Shown here in pieces: positions 1 through 6,663 of a stretch of 64,000 bases of DNA (position 1 is its first letter; each line of letters starts with the position of its first letter). The DNA comes from Sinohyriopsis cumingii (taxonomy: Eukaryota; Mollusca; Bivalvia; Unionida; Unionidae). Location: positions 77,311,677-77,375,676 of the forward strand of contig CM068827.1 of assembly GCA_028554795.2 (NCBI GenBank). The letters run 5' to 3'. The notes under the pieces are model-generated. The model was not told the DNA's origin. It worked only from the letters and a program-made list of their open reading frames with translations, and did no database searches. A program made the translations under genes and the position numbers.

Positions 1-876
1 ATAGACGGCAGGATGACGGCCATGCACTCGTCCAGTGACGCGAAACAGTTCGGTCGTCCAGTTAGGTAAGTAACCTTTGTCAAAAGTGCGTTTGGTTTTG
101 CCAATGCGCACCCAATCTCCTACGGTCAACTCTCCACTTTTCTTGGGGACAGCCCTCGTCGGGGACGTACCGAACAGACGCTCAAACACCAACACTTCAT
201 TGTCGGGAGTCACTTCTTGCGGGGCACGTCCGATGCTTCGATGGTAAGATTGGTTGTACGCTTGCACCAGGTGCGGTAAGATGTCGATGTACTTCAGAGT
301 GTGGTGATGCGTAAAATATTTCCACATGCGTTCTTTCAAAGTGCGTTGAAAACGTTCCACGATGCTGGCTTTGGTTTCTGGATTCTCGGTGGTAAAAAAA
401 TGAATGTCACGTTTCTTTAATTCTTTTTGGAAAGCTTGGTTCAGAAATTCGGTGCCTTTGTCCGTTTGCCATCGAAGAGGGTGACGACCGCTTTGTTTCA
501 ACACTCGTTGCAGGGCTCGCACTAACTCGCTGCTCGATTTGGAAGTCAAGGGCACGACCCAGGCAAATTTGGAAAAGACGTCGATGACACAAAACAAATA
601 TTTGTAGCCACGATTGTAGCTGGCCAAATGAGAGACATCGGCTAAATCGGCTTGCCATTGATGATCGATGCCTTCCACTCGGGTGCGACTTCTGGCAAAC
701 TTGCGTCGAATGGGTTTGTGTAAAGTGTAGGTAGCTTGTTCTTGTAACCATCGTTGCACTTGAGGTAAACGGAGACTTTTCAGTCGCGTTTTGGCAACAC
801 GATACAATTTTTGAACTCCTGCGTAACCTGCAGGATGCGAGGGATCGTAGTAAATGCTAGCTAAGACTTTTTCCAT
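1..876 (-). CDS. Polinton integrase (RVE family), N-terminal part, runs off window
   Basis: Retrovirus-type integrase that would insert the element into host DNA. The frame starts at the ATG at 874-876 (MEKVLASIYY) and stays open to the window edge. It is nearly identical to the complete copy in element B (20389-21498). Visible family features are the first catalytic Asp in WQADLADV, the second in WQTDKGTEF, and the Glu in SIVERFQ, spaced as in a D,D35E core. The C-terminal chromodomain seen in B would lie beyond the left edge. The next gene upstream (898-1605) starts on the same strand. Confidence 0.9.
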   Translation of the reverse strand, partial: MEKVLASIYYDPSHPAGYAGVQKLYRVAKTRLKSLRLPQVQRWLQEQATYTLHKPIRRKFARSRTRVEGIDHQWQADLADVSHLASYNRGYKYLFCVIDVFSKFAWVVPLTSKSSSELVRALQRVLKQSGRHPLRWQTDKGTEFLNQAFQKELKKRDIHFFTTENPETKASIVERFQRTLKERMWKYFTHHHTLKYIDILPHLVQAYNQSYHRSIGRAPQEVTPDNEVLVFERLFGTSPTRAVPKKSGELTVGDWVRIGKTKRTFDKGYLPNWTTELFRVTGRVHGRHPAVY

Positions 877-897
877 GTTTTATTTTGTGTTGGCGTG

Positions 898-1605
898 TTA
901 ATAAGTCACCCACTCTTCGGTGATGCTACTTTGGGTGGGTCGAAAGGGTGGTTTGGAAACAGATTTACGTGTCCGATGGGCTACGGGAGTAGAAGTCGAA
1001 GGTAGTGGTGGTGGTGGAGGTGACAATGGAATGGCTTTGGTTTTCTTTTCTTTTTTCGCTTCTGGTTTCCCTTCTTTCTTTTTCACTTCTGTCGAAGGAG
1101 GCGTGGACATCATCTTTTTAACCCAAGCTTTCATTTCTTCTCGTTGGGGTGTAGGGGACGGGGTCAACAAGGATGCTGCAATCTTACTCGAAATGGGAGC
1201 TGCTGACGGTGTTTGAAACACTTCGCGCATCTCTTCTTCCTCAGGTCTTTGTGGGGTAGCATCTCTGGTGACCCTTGGGGATGGTAGTGGTGGTGGTGGT
1301 GGTAATGATGATGATGGTGCTGGACTTTTCATCAAGGTCTTAAAATCTTTTAGAGTGGGTAAAGCTGTTTCGTCTAAAGCTTTCTGGTGAAAGAGTTGCA
1401 GTCGTTGCAAGAGTTGACCGTACTTTTGCGATTTTTCTGTTTCGGACAAATCTTGGCGATCCATCAAGGATTGCAATTCGTGTTGTAACTGGGACATCTC
1501 GCTCAAATTGGGATTGGGAGGTAAATGCGGGGTGCGTTGTTCTTGCCACCGATGGTATTCCATCCATCGTTTGTAAGGCACTAAAGCTAGTTTTCGTCCT
1601 TCCAT
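898..1605 (-). CDS. Polinton protein with N-terminal ALVPYKRW motif, unknown function
   Basis: A 235-residue protein. The N-terminal third (MEGRKLALVPYKRWMEYHRW, then a helical Gln/Leu-rich segment to about residue 95) is conserved with element B (21519-22169). The middle and C-terminal parts are proline, serine and lysine rich and diverge between copies. Proteins opening with a LVPY-type motif recur in Polinton-like elements; their role is not established, and a structural or DNA-associated role is only a guess. A TATA-like GATAAAAAGG (minus strand, near 1648-1658) sits about 45 nt upstream of the start. Confidence 0.75.
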   Translation of the reverse strand: MEGRKLALVPYKRWMEYHRWQEQRTPHLPPNPNLSEMSQLQHELQSLMDRQDLSETEKSQKYGQLLQRLQLFHQKALDETALPTLKDFKTLMKSPAPSSSLPPPPPLPSPRVTRDATPQRPEEEEMREVFQTPSAAPISSKIAASLLTPSPTPQREEMKAWVKKMMSTPPSTEVKKKEGKPEAKKEKKTKAIPLSPPPPPLPSTSTPVAHRTRKSVSKPPFRPTQSSITEEWVTY

Positions 1606-1654
1606 GGGGTTGTCAGGGGTCGATTCTGAGATCTTGGAACTTCCGAGGGCCTTT

Positions 1655-2065
1655 TTATCTTGCTCCCACCAGTCCTCCCAACATGGTTCCCAAGACTCCT
1701 TTCAGTATGGGGCCTAACAAGAGAGGTAAAATGCCTCCACGTTGGACCAACATCTTCTTTTTTTGACGAATGGGAATTTTCTTTCGAACCATTTGGCGAG
1801 GAACGTGACGATGTTTGCCTAAGCATTGTTTCTGGAGTTTGGACAAAGGGATCGTGCCTTTCAAAACGTTCAAACAACATTCGCACACGGTATCGATGAC
1901 CTCTTTGGAGGCCGTTTGAATGAGTTTTTTTCGTAGGGGTGAAGAAGCTTTGGACAGGACAGATAACATGTCCCCATGTTTAGCTAAACGTGGTGGCAGT
2001 CCTTTTCTTTTCTTTCCTTGGGGTTTTCTGGAGGGTGACATTTTTGGTTGTGGGTTCCGGGACAT
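1655..2065 (-). CDS. Basic GG-motif protein (adenoviral core peptide-like)
   Basis: A 136-residue, strongly basic protein with a hydrophobic glycine-rich C-terminus (LVQRGGILPLLLGPILKG then GTMLGGLVG). The 'basic patch, Q-R-G-G, hydrophobic tail' layout is a recurrent feature of small Polinton and adintovirus proteins, sometimes compared with adenovirus core or minor capsid peptides. The Met at 2041 (MSPSRKPQ) is an alternative start and is the one that matches the element B copy. The N-terminal half has 'ML..L.kAs..LRKKLI' helices. Function in DNA packaging or membrane interaction is inference. Confidence 0.65.
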   Translation of the reverse strand: MSRNPQPKMSPSRKPQGKKRKGLPPRLAKHGDMLSVLSKASSPLRKKLIQTASKEVIDTVCECCLNVLKGTIPLSKLQKQCLGKHRHVPRQMVRKKIPIRQKKKMLVQRGGILPLLLGPILKGVLGTMLGGLVGAR

Positions 2066-2125
2066 TCACCGAACAGACACTAACGTCGATGACTTAACGC
2101 ACACCCTTTTATCTTTTTTTTGGGA

Positions 2126-2314
2126 CTATCGCTTTGTCATAAAGGTGACAATGTTTTTCCCAAAATCGCCGAGGAATCCTCCCCTTTGTTGACGCCTCTT
2201 TTTCTTGGAACGACTGTGTCTTTTCTTAGGGTAATGTCGATGCTTGGCTAAGCGCTTTGTCGGATGACGCGTCTGCCTTTGTCTCTTTCTTTTGTGGCTT
2301 CTTGGAGGTGACAT
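2126..2314 (-). CDS. Small Arg/Lys-rich core-like peptide
   Basis: A 62-residue peptide, about half Lys, Arg and His (KRKRQRQTRHPTKRLAKHRH), ending QRGGFLGDFGKNIVTFMTKR. The QRGGF motif links it to the larger proteins on either side, so three neighbouring genes share a GG-motif design. A TATA-like TATAAAAAG (minus strand, 2352-2360) lies 40 nt upstream. Element B has no recognisable copy at this position. A condensing, adenovirus pX/mu-like role is a guess from composition. Confidence 0.55.
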   Translation of the reverse strand: MSPPRSHKRKRQRQTRHPTKRLAKHRHYPKKRHSRSKKKRRQQRGGFLGDFGKNIVTFMTKR

Positions 2315-2360
2315 CTTTTTTACAAGTTCATTGATACCCCGACTTGGTCACAGGCTCTTT

Positions 2361-3317
2361 TTATACTGGAACGCGTCGCCACTGATTGTCTTTACGTTTT
2401 ATCAGTTTGAGGACAGGCATGACACGTCGTGCAGGGGTACGCAACGGACTAAATCGAGCCAGTTCTTGCTTGGACAAATCCAGTAAACTTTGTAACATGC
2501 CCGATCTTTCTTGGACTTTGATTTTGGGAGAAGGTACTTTGTGAGCAGCAGCCACTGCCACTAAATTGGAGGGTCCTGCCACTGGGGAAGTTCTTTTGGG
2601 GGTCATCAACGGAGATGTTCTTGGTGTGATCAACGTCTCCAAGTACTCTTCAGTTCTGGGTGTCATCAACGGAGAAGTGGATGAACGTGAGGATGCCGGA
2701 GACGCAGTCACTGCCGTGGCAGGTCGTGGTTTGCGAGTGTAAGGTTGCGTCCTGGCCGAAGTGCCTCTCTTGCGACTAGTTTTCTTCTGTGGACTTTTCT
2801 TTTTCTGGGGACTTTTTCTCTGTTTCTTTTTCTGGGGGCTTCTTTTCTTTTTCCGGGGTGGTGGTGTCTGGTAAGAGGAGGGTCCTGCCACTGGAGAAGT
2901 TATTCTTCTTGGGGACCTGGTCTTTTTCTTTTTCTTCTTGGGGCTTCGTTGGACTTTTGTCTTGGGGATAACTTTGGGGGCATTAGGATCCCATCTTAAG
3001 AGTGAGCGAATGATGACCCCTCCTAGAGTACCGCTCCCTCCAGGTTTCAAAATGATTTGTTTTTTGGTTTGAGTGTCGATGCGGGGATCGGCCAGTTGGA
3101 CCAAAGCGACTTTGTTTCGATCGAAAAAGCGTTGGGTTTGATGAGGAATCTGAATGATTCCTTGGAGTAATTGACGTGCCGTCACCGTGAACCATCGTAA
3201 GACTTCTTTGAGACTAGCTTCTAAGACACGGGCTCGTGTTTGTGGATCTTTTTCTCGACTGATGCCATACAAGGCACGAATCAATTTGACGGGAAGATGC
3301 GACTGAAGGGACGTCAT
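2361..3317 (-). CDS. Lys/Ser/Pro-rich basic protein with N-terminal helical GG domain
   Basis: A 318-residue protein. The start chosen (MTSLQSHLPVKL at 3317) matches the start of the element B homologue (22663-23610); the frame is open further upstream, but that part is not conserved as coding. Residues 1-110 are a conserved helical domain ending QIILKPGGSGTLGGVIIRSLL, reminiscent of the GG motif in the neighbouring small proteins. Residues 120-200 are tandem SPQKKK-like basic repeats similar to histone-tail or protamine-like sequence. The C-terminal part repeats SPLMTP and ends basic. A TATA box (CTATAAAAAC, minus strand, near 3355-3364) overlaps the stop of the upstream ATPase gene. Likely a DNA-condensing core protein; not proven. 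Confidence 0.7.
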   Translation of the reverse strand: MTSLQSHLPVKLIRALYGISREKDPQTRARVLEASLKEVLRWFTVTARQLLQGIIQIPHQTQRFFDRNKVALVQLADPRIDTQTKKQIILKPGGSGTLGGVIIRSLLRWDPNAPKVIPKTKVQRSPKKKKKKTRSPRRITSPVAGPSSYQTPPPRKKKRSPQKKKQRKSPQKKKSPQKKTSRKRGTSARTQPYTRKPRPATAVTASPASSRSSTSPLMTPRTEEYLETLITPRTSPLMTPKRTSPVAGPSNLVAVAAAHKVPSPKIKVQERSGMLQSLLDLSKQELARFSPLRTPARRVMPVLKLIKRKDNQWRRVPV

Positions 3318-3358
3318 GTTCACACTGTGTGAGACAGACGAAAAAGGGTCTGAGGTTT

Positions 3359-4114
3359 TTATAGATTTTTTGATGGGGAGTGAAATGAAGTCGAGGACGG
3401 AGACGTGTACAGGACAGGCCCTCCGTCTTGGCACCAGTGGTGAAACAAGTGGGTACGAAATCGCAAATCCTCGGGGGTCGTAGGTTTCAAATCGACGAGT
3501 AAATAGGCGTGTGGCGTTTGAGTGGCATCGTCGTACGCCTGAGTCAGCCAAGGCGTTCCTAACTGTTTGGCTAAGACTTGCACTTGCGATTTATCTCTAG
3601 GGCTTTTAAACAAGACCACGTAATGCGCATTGAGACTGATGGTGCGATGGGCTTTACTTTGTTGAAACAAATTTTGGGTGATGTAAATGACACTGGCATT
3701 ACGGTGATGCCCTTTGCGCGTGAACCACAATTTAATTTCTTCTTCGTCTTCTCCTAACATGTCGTCGAAAATGACCAAATGGGTTTGACGGGAGTCAGAG
3801 ACGATGCCGTCGTCTTCTTTAGGAATGCCTTCCACAAACACGATGGAATCGCCTTGACTTTCTCGCAAGAGGCTGTACGCCGATTGCCACTCTTTGTAAC
3901 ACCACACGATCCGTTGAGGTGGCCGATCGATCAAATGATGTTTATGTTCGATCAAACGTTTGACGAATTCGGTTTTGCCTGAACCGCTAGGTCCAGCAAT
4001 GAGCATGTTAAAGGGATGGCGAAGATACAAAGCCTCCCAACTGGCACGATCTAAGTGTTCGTCGATGACTTTGACAGTAGAGGAAGAGGGAGCAGAGACA
4101 GCAGAGGTAGCCAT
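3359..4114 (-). CDS. FtsK/HerA-type genome-packaging ATPase
   Basis: A 251-residue P-loop ATPase of the A32/FtsK-HerA class that packages DNA in Polintons and relatives. Walker A GPSGSGKT is at residues 41-48 and Walker B HLVIFDDM at about 112-119, followed by a KGHHRNASVIYITQN segment typical of the sensor region. The ATG at 4112-4114 is chosen because the element B copy starts at the same place, and a TATA box (minus strand, 4161-4169) lies about 50 nt upstream. The C-terminal SSTSFHSPSKNL tail differs slightly from B. Confidence 0.9.
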   Translation of the reverse strand: MATSAVSAPSSSTVKVIDEHLDRASWEALYLRHPFNMLIAGPSGSGKTEFVKRLIEHKHHLIDRPPQRIVWCYKEWQSAYSLLRESQGDSIVFVEGIPKEDDGIVSDSRQTHLVIFDDMLGEDEEEIKLWFTRKGHHRNASVIYITQNLFQQSKAHRTISLNAHYVVLFKSPRDKSQVQVLAKQLGTPWLTQAYDDATQTPHAYLLVDLKPTTPEDLRFRTHLFHHWCQDGGPVLYTSPSSTSFHSPSKNL

Positions 4115-4202
4115 GGTGTGAGAAATGTCACTTGTGACACGAAAACGAACAAGACAAGAGTTTATATACTTTTTCAGAACACGTTTATTGAATGTTTTTT
4201 TA

Positions 4203-4574
4203 TCAAACATGAATACGAAAGACAAAAATACATAAAAGCCAAAGGCTTAAGTACAAGGATAAAAGGCACATGATAACGATGAACGTGGAATAAACACAAG
4301 TGTCTGTACAACAATCACATCTTTTGGGTAATGTTCTAACCAGTTCAACAGGGGGTAAGGTCACACAAGTGTCCTCCCGAAAGGGTCTTTCAGGTCTGTC
4401 CACGACAGTCCTGTCCTGGGTGACGGGTTCTTCTGGCACCGTCACTAACACGGGTTGAAAAGTAACTTTTTTCCTTGAACAACTCTCGTGCATACTGGGC
4501 CACTTCTTGGGTCCAAGCCTCAAAATCCCATTCTTTCCAGGCACGGACATCTGTCCAATGGGGATGTAAGTCAC
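4203..4574 (-). CDS. Small single-pass membrane protein, unknown
   Basis: The N-terminal part is proline-rich (FQPVLVTVPEEPV, then VVDRPERPF) and the C-terminus is one hydrophobic helix (FIVIMCLLSLYLSLWLLCIF) with Cys pairs before it. The frame is supported because size differences between this region and its counterpart in element B are multiples of three and the peptide stays alike. The exact start is uncertain, since the first 35 residues overlap the 4390-4713 frame. No family recognised; a C-tail-anchored membrane protein is a reasonable reading. Confidence 0.5.
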   Translation of the reverse strand: MTYIPIGQMSVPGKNGILRLGPKKWPSMHESCSRKKVTFQPVLVTVPEEPVTQDRTVVDRPERPFREDTCVTLPPVELVRTLPKRCDCCTDTCVYSTFIVIMCLLSLYLSLWLLCIFVFRIHV

Positions 4575-4713
4575 AAGCTACACACACATCGTCATACACG
4601 TCTTGGGTCGCTAAAAGTTGACGAATCTTTTTTTCCCGTAGAGGTCGAGAAGTATCCAGATGAAAACGCAAGGCTTTGAGCAAAAGGAGTTTTTCGTGAC
4701 CATTTAAGGCCAT
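4390..4713 (-). CDS. Small helical protein of unknown function
   Basis: A 107-residue frame starting MALNGHEKLLLLKALRFHL at 4713. It overlaps the end of the upstream small gene by about 10 nt, as in translationally coupled or tightly packed viral genes, and overlaps the next gene (4203-4574) in another frame. The first 90 residues are predicted helical. The layout LLLLKALRFHL..REKKIRQLL is faintly like a death-effector-type helical bundle, but no signature residue confirms this. No family recognised. Confidence 0.4.
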   Translation of the reverse strand: MALNGHEKLLLLKALRFHLDTSRPLREKKIRQLLATQDVYDDVCVACDLHPHWTDVRAWKEWDFEAWTQEVAQYARELFKEKSYFSTRVSDGARRTRHPGQDCRGQT

Positions 4714-4928
4714 GGAGGTGGTAAGTACTGATCGTAAAGAGTCCACAAAGAATCGGCTGGTAAACGAAATCCCAAAAAACAAGTCACTAAGACACACACC
4801 ACTTGTCGTCCCAAATGGAATGGATAGAGTTCTTGTAATAATCGATGGTAATGATCCACGGTTTGAATATGGTCATTGAGTTCCTTCCACGGAATCTGTT
4901 GGATGACATGTGACATAAGTCGTGGCAT
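4704..4928 (-). CDS. Small protein, unknown
   Basis: A 74-residue frame, MPRLMSHVIQQIPWKELNDH, with a short hydrophobic stretch (VVCVLVTCFLGF). It overlaps its neighbours on both sides in other frames. It was not found in element B, so there is no conservation test. It could equally be part of the adjacent gene or non-coding. Confidence 0.3.
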   Translation of the reverse strand: MPRLMSHVIQQIPWKELNDHIQTVDHYHRLLQELYPFHLGRQVVCVLVTCFLGFRLPADSLWTLYDQYLPPPWP

Positions 4929-5391
4929 GGCAGCCTGTTTTTATAGTCTCTTTGTTTCGGAAACAATACACGTACTTTCTAGCCAGAGATCTTCGTTCTC
5001 CAGTAGGGAATCTAAATCTTGCATACTGTAACCGAAACTTCAGAGTTCGTTTAGAAGTTTCCTCTTCCTCTAAGTAGATTCCACGTAAAATATGTTGATA
5101 ATCCTTTAACTTGTCTTCCTCAATGTATTGCTGTAGGTGAATCTCGAAGTAACCAAAATAATGAACATTTCGATCATTCACTAACTCAAAGTGTTGAACA
5201 AGGTCTGACCACTGAAACAATTTCTGACGAATCAGTTCTCTTATACCATTCAGGTACCAGTGGTTAAAGATCTGGTGACGTAACGGATGCAATTGTTCTT
5301 TACGTTTGACTTGTATTTTCACCAGCTCTCGGTAAATGCGTTCTCTCAACTCCACAGGCAAAGCACGAATGTTCTCTAGCAAAGTATCCAT
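4873..5391 (-). CDS. F-box-like variable protein, copy 1
   Basis: A 172-residue protein. The first 39 residues (MDTLLENIRALPVELRERIY, continuing to LHPLRH) are almost identical to those of the adjacent 5404-5859 gene, and then the two diverge strongly. The LPVELRERIYREL core resembles the start of an F-box, the short helical motif that docks to SKP1 in ubiquitin ligases; this is a motif-level impression only. The pair looks like a tandem duplication with a constant N-terminal adaptor and a variable C-terminal part. Not present in element B. Confidence 0.55.
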   Translation of the reverse strand: MDTLLENIRALPVELRERIYRELVKIQVKRKEQLHPLRHQIFNHWYLNGIRELIRQKLFQWSDLVQHFELVNDRNVHYFGYFEIHLQQYIEEDKLKDYQHILRGIYLEEEETSKRTLKFRLQYARFRFPTGERRSLARKYVYCFRNKETIKTGCHATTYVTCHPTDSVEGTQ

Positions 5392-5403
5392 GAATAGGTC
5401 ATA

Positions 5404-5859
5404 CTAAATCCTCTTTGGTCTGACACAAGAAATGTACTCTTTGCACAAACATGGTTTCACTTCAGTGTCAAATTTAAATCGTTGAGTCACTAATCTACAC
5501 ATGACAATTCGTTCAGAAGTTTCCTCTTTCACTAAGTTGACATTGTGTTCAAGATGTTGGTAATTCGTTAACTCTTCCTCTGGAATTCGATGCAGTACGT
5601 TTACAATGATGTAGGTAGAATCGTCCATACCAAACCAATCCTTTTTAAAACTAGAGGATCGTTGATCAATGTCTGTCCGATGGAACACTTTCAATTGAAT
5701 CAATCCTTGTATAGCCTTCAGGTACCAGTGGTTCAAACACCGGTGACGTAACGGATGCAATTGTTCTTTACGTTTCACTTGTATTTTGACCAGCTCTCGG
5801 TAAATGCGTTCTCTCAACTCCACAGGCAAAGCACGAATGTTCTCTTGTAAAGTATCCAT
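5404..5859 (-). CDS. F-box-like variable protein, copy 2
   Basis: A 151-residue paralogue of the downstream gene: same N-terminal block with one difference in the first 39 residues, different C-terminal region (YLKAIQGLIQLKVFHRTDI onward), with only scattered similarity such as NYQHLEHNV versus DYQHILRGI. It lies 12 nt from copy 1 and 28 nt from the BIR gene, in a compact accessory cluster. The F-box-like reading of LPVELRERIYREL is tentative. Confidence 0.55.
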   Translation of the reverse strand: MDTLQENIRALPVELRERIYRELVKIQVKRKEQLHPLRHRCLNHWYLKAIQGLIQLKVFHRTDIDQRSSSFKKDWFGMDDSTYIIVNVLHRIPEEELTNYQHLEHNVNLVKEETSERIVMCRLVTQRFKFDTEVKPCLCKEYISCVRPKRI

Positions 5860-5887
5860 GAACAGATCATTATGGTAAGAAGTTACT

Positions 5888-6631
5888 TCAATGTCTCGGT
5901 CCCACTAAGGGTAAGTAATGACAATTCGGTGACCATCGAGCATGTTCTACGTAGGCCGAATCTTGCGGTTCCCAGTGGTGAAGTGTCACATCGCAACTGA
6001 AGCACCTGACTTTATCTCCTTCGCCCAAGTAGAAAAATCCGGCTCTGGCTAATTCTTCGGGGGTCGGTCCTCCCAGATACTTTGGCCATTTTCCTTTGAA
6101 CGATTGAAGACGATTTTCAAAGTCACAGTATTCCGACAAACGCACAGGAAACGAATATTCGTTTTTCACAGGTTCGTTTCGATGAGGGTTGAGTGACATG
6201 GGTAGGAGTTTGCTCAAGGCTGGATGACATCCGTAGGGGGGTAGACGTGAAGGTGAACATTCCCCTTTAAAACGAAACCCAGTAAAATGTCCAAGAGGAC
6301 GAGCGGCATCACTTTCGCATCCGACAGGTTTGACACGCACAGCATCACTTTCCATGATAGGGGTAGGGGCACTAAAGTTCCCATGATGCTTTACGGCATC
6401 GCTCAGGTCACAACGTACAGCATCGTATCCATCGCAAGGCTCACAATCGCACTCGTCTGCAAACTCCGTGACGCAATTACAATGGTAACCACATGGACAA
6501 TCGCAGTTTCCTTCCGGACATTTTCCGTCGCAATGCATGGGTCTTATCCATCCAATATTAGTCACACTAGAGGAAGATACAACTTTTTTACAATCCCCAA
6601 ACTGGAACGATGTCTCTTTCAAAGTATTCAT
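5888..6631 (-). CDS. BIR-domain (IAP-like) protein with Cys-rich N-terminus
   Basis: A 247-residue protein. Residues about 165-240 form one baculoviral IAP repeat: FENRLQSFKGKWP, then LARAGFFYLGEGDKVRCFSC, then HHWEPQDSAYVEHARWSPNC, giving the C-x2-C...H-x6-C zinc ligands. Residues about 30-75 are a Cys-rich stretch (CPEGNCDCPCGYHCNC) of unknown type. No RING follows. Virus-like elements use BIR proteins to restrain host caspases, so a block on apoptosis is the likely role. Its TATA box (TATATAAAAAGG, minus strand, near 6689-6699) lies inside the last codons of the polymerase gene. Element B lacks the gene. Confidence 0.85.
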   Translation of the reverse strand: MNTLKETSFQFGDCKKVVSSSSVTNIGWIRPMHCDGKCPEGNCDCPCGYHCNCVTEFADECDCEPCDGYDAVRCDLSDAVKHHGNFSAPTPIMESDAVRVKPVGCESDAARPLGHFTGFRFKGECSPSRLPPYGCHPALSKLLPMSLNPHRNEPVKNEYSFPVRLSEYCDFENRLQSFKGKWPKYLGGPTPEELARAGFFYLGEGDKVRCFSCDVTLHHWEPQDSAYVEHARWSPNCHYLPLVGPRH

Positions 6632-6663
6632 CTTGTTTGCTCGGTCTTGGTAGTCACAATGAA

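Noticed and set aside
407-751. Minus-strand frame of 114 residues in Polinton A, repeated at 21110-21607 in B
   Set aside because: It is a second frame of the integrase gene; its conservation follows from the integrase sequence and the product has no recognisable features.
4390-4713. Death-effector-domain or Bcl-2 homologue
   Set aside because: The helical pattern suggested it, and related elements carry such genes, but no BH motif or death-fold signature residues could be found.
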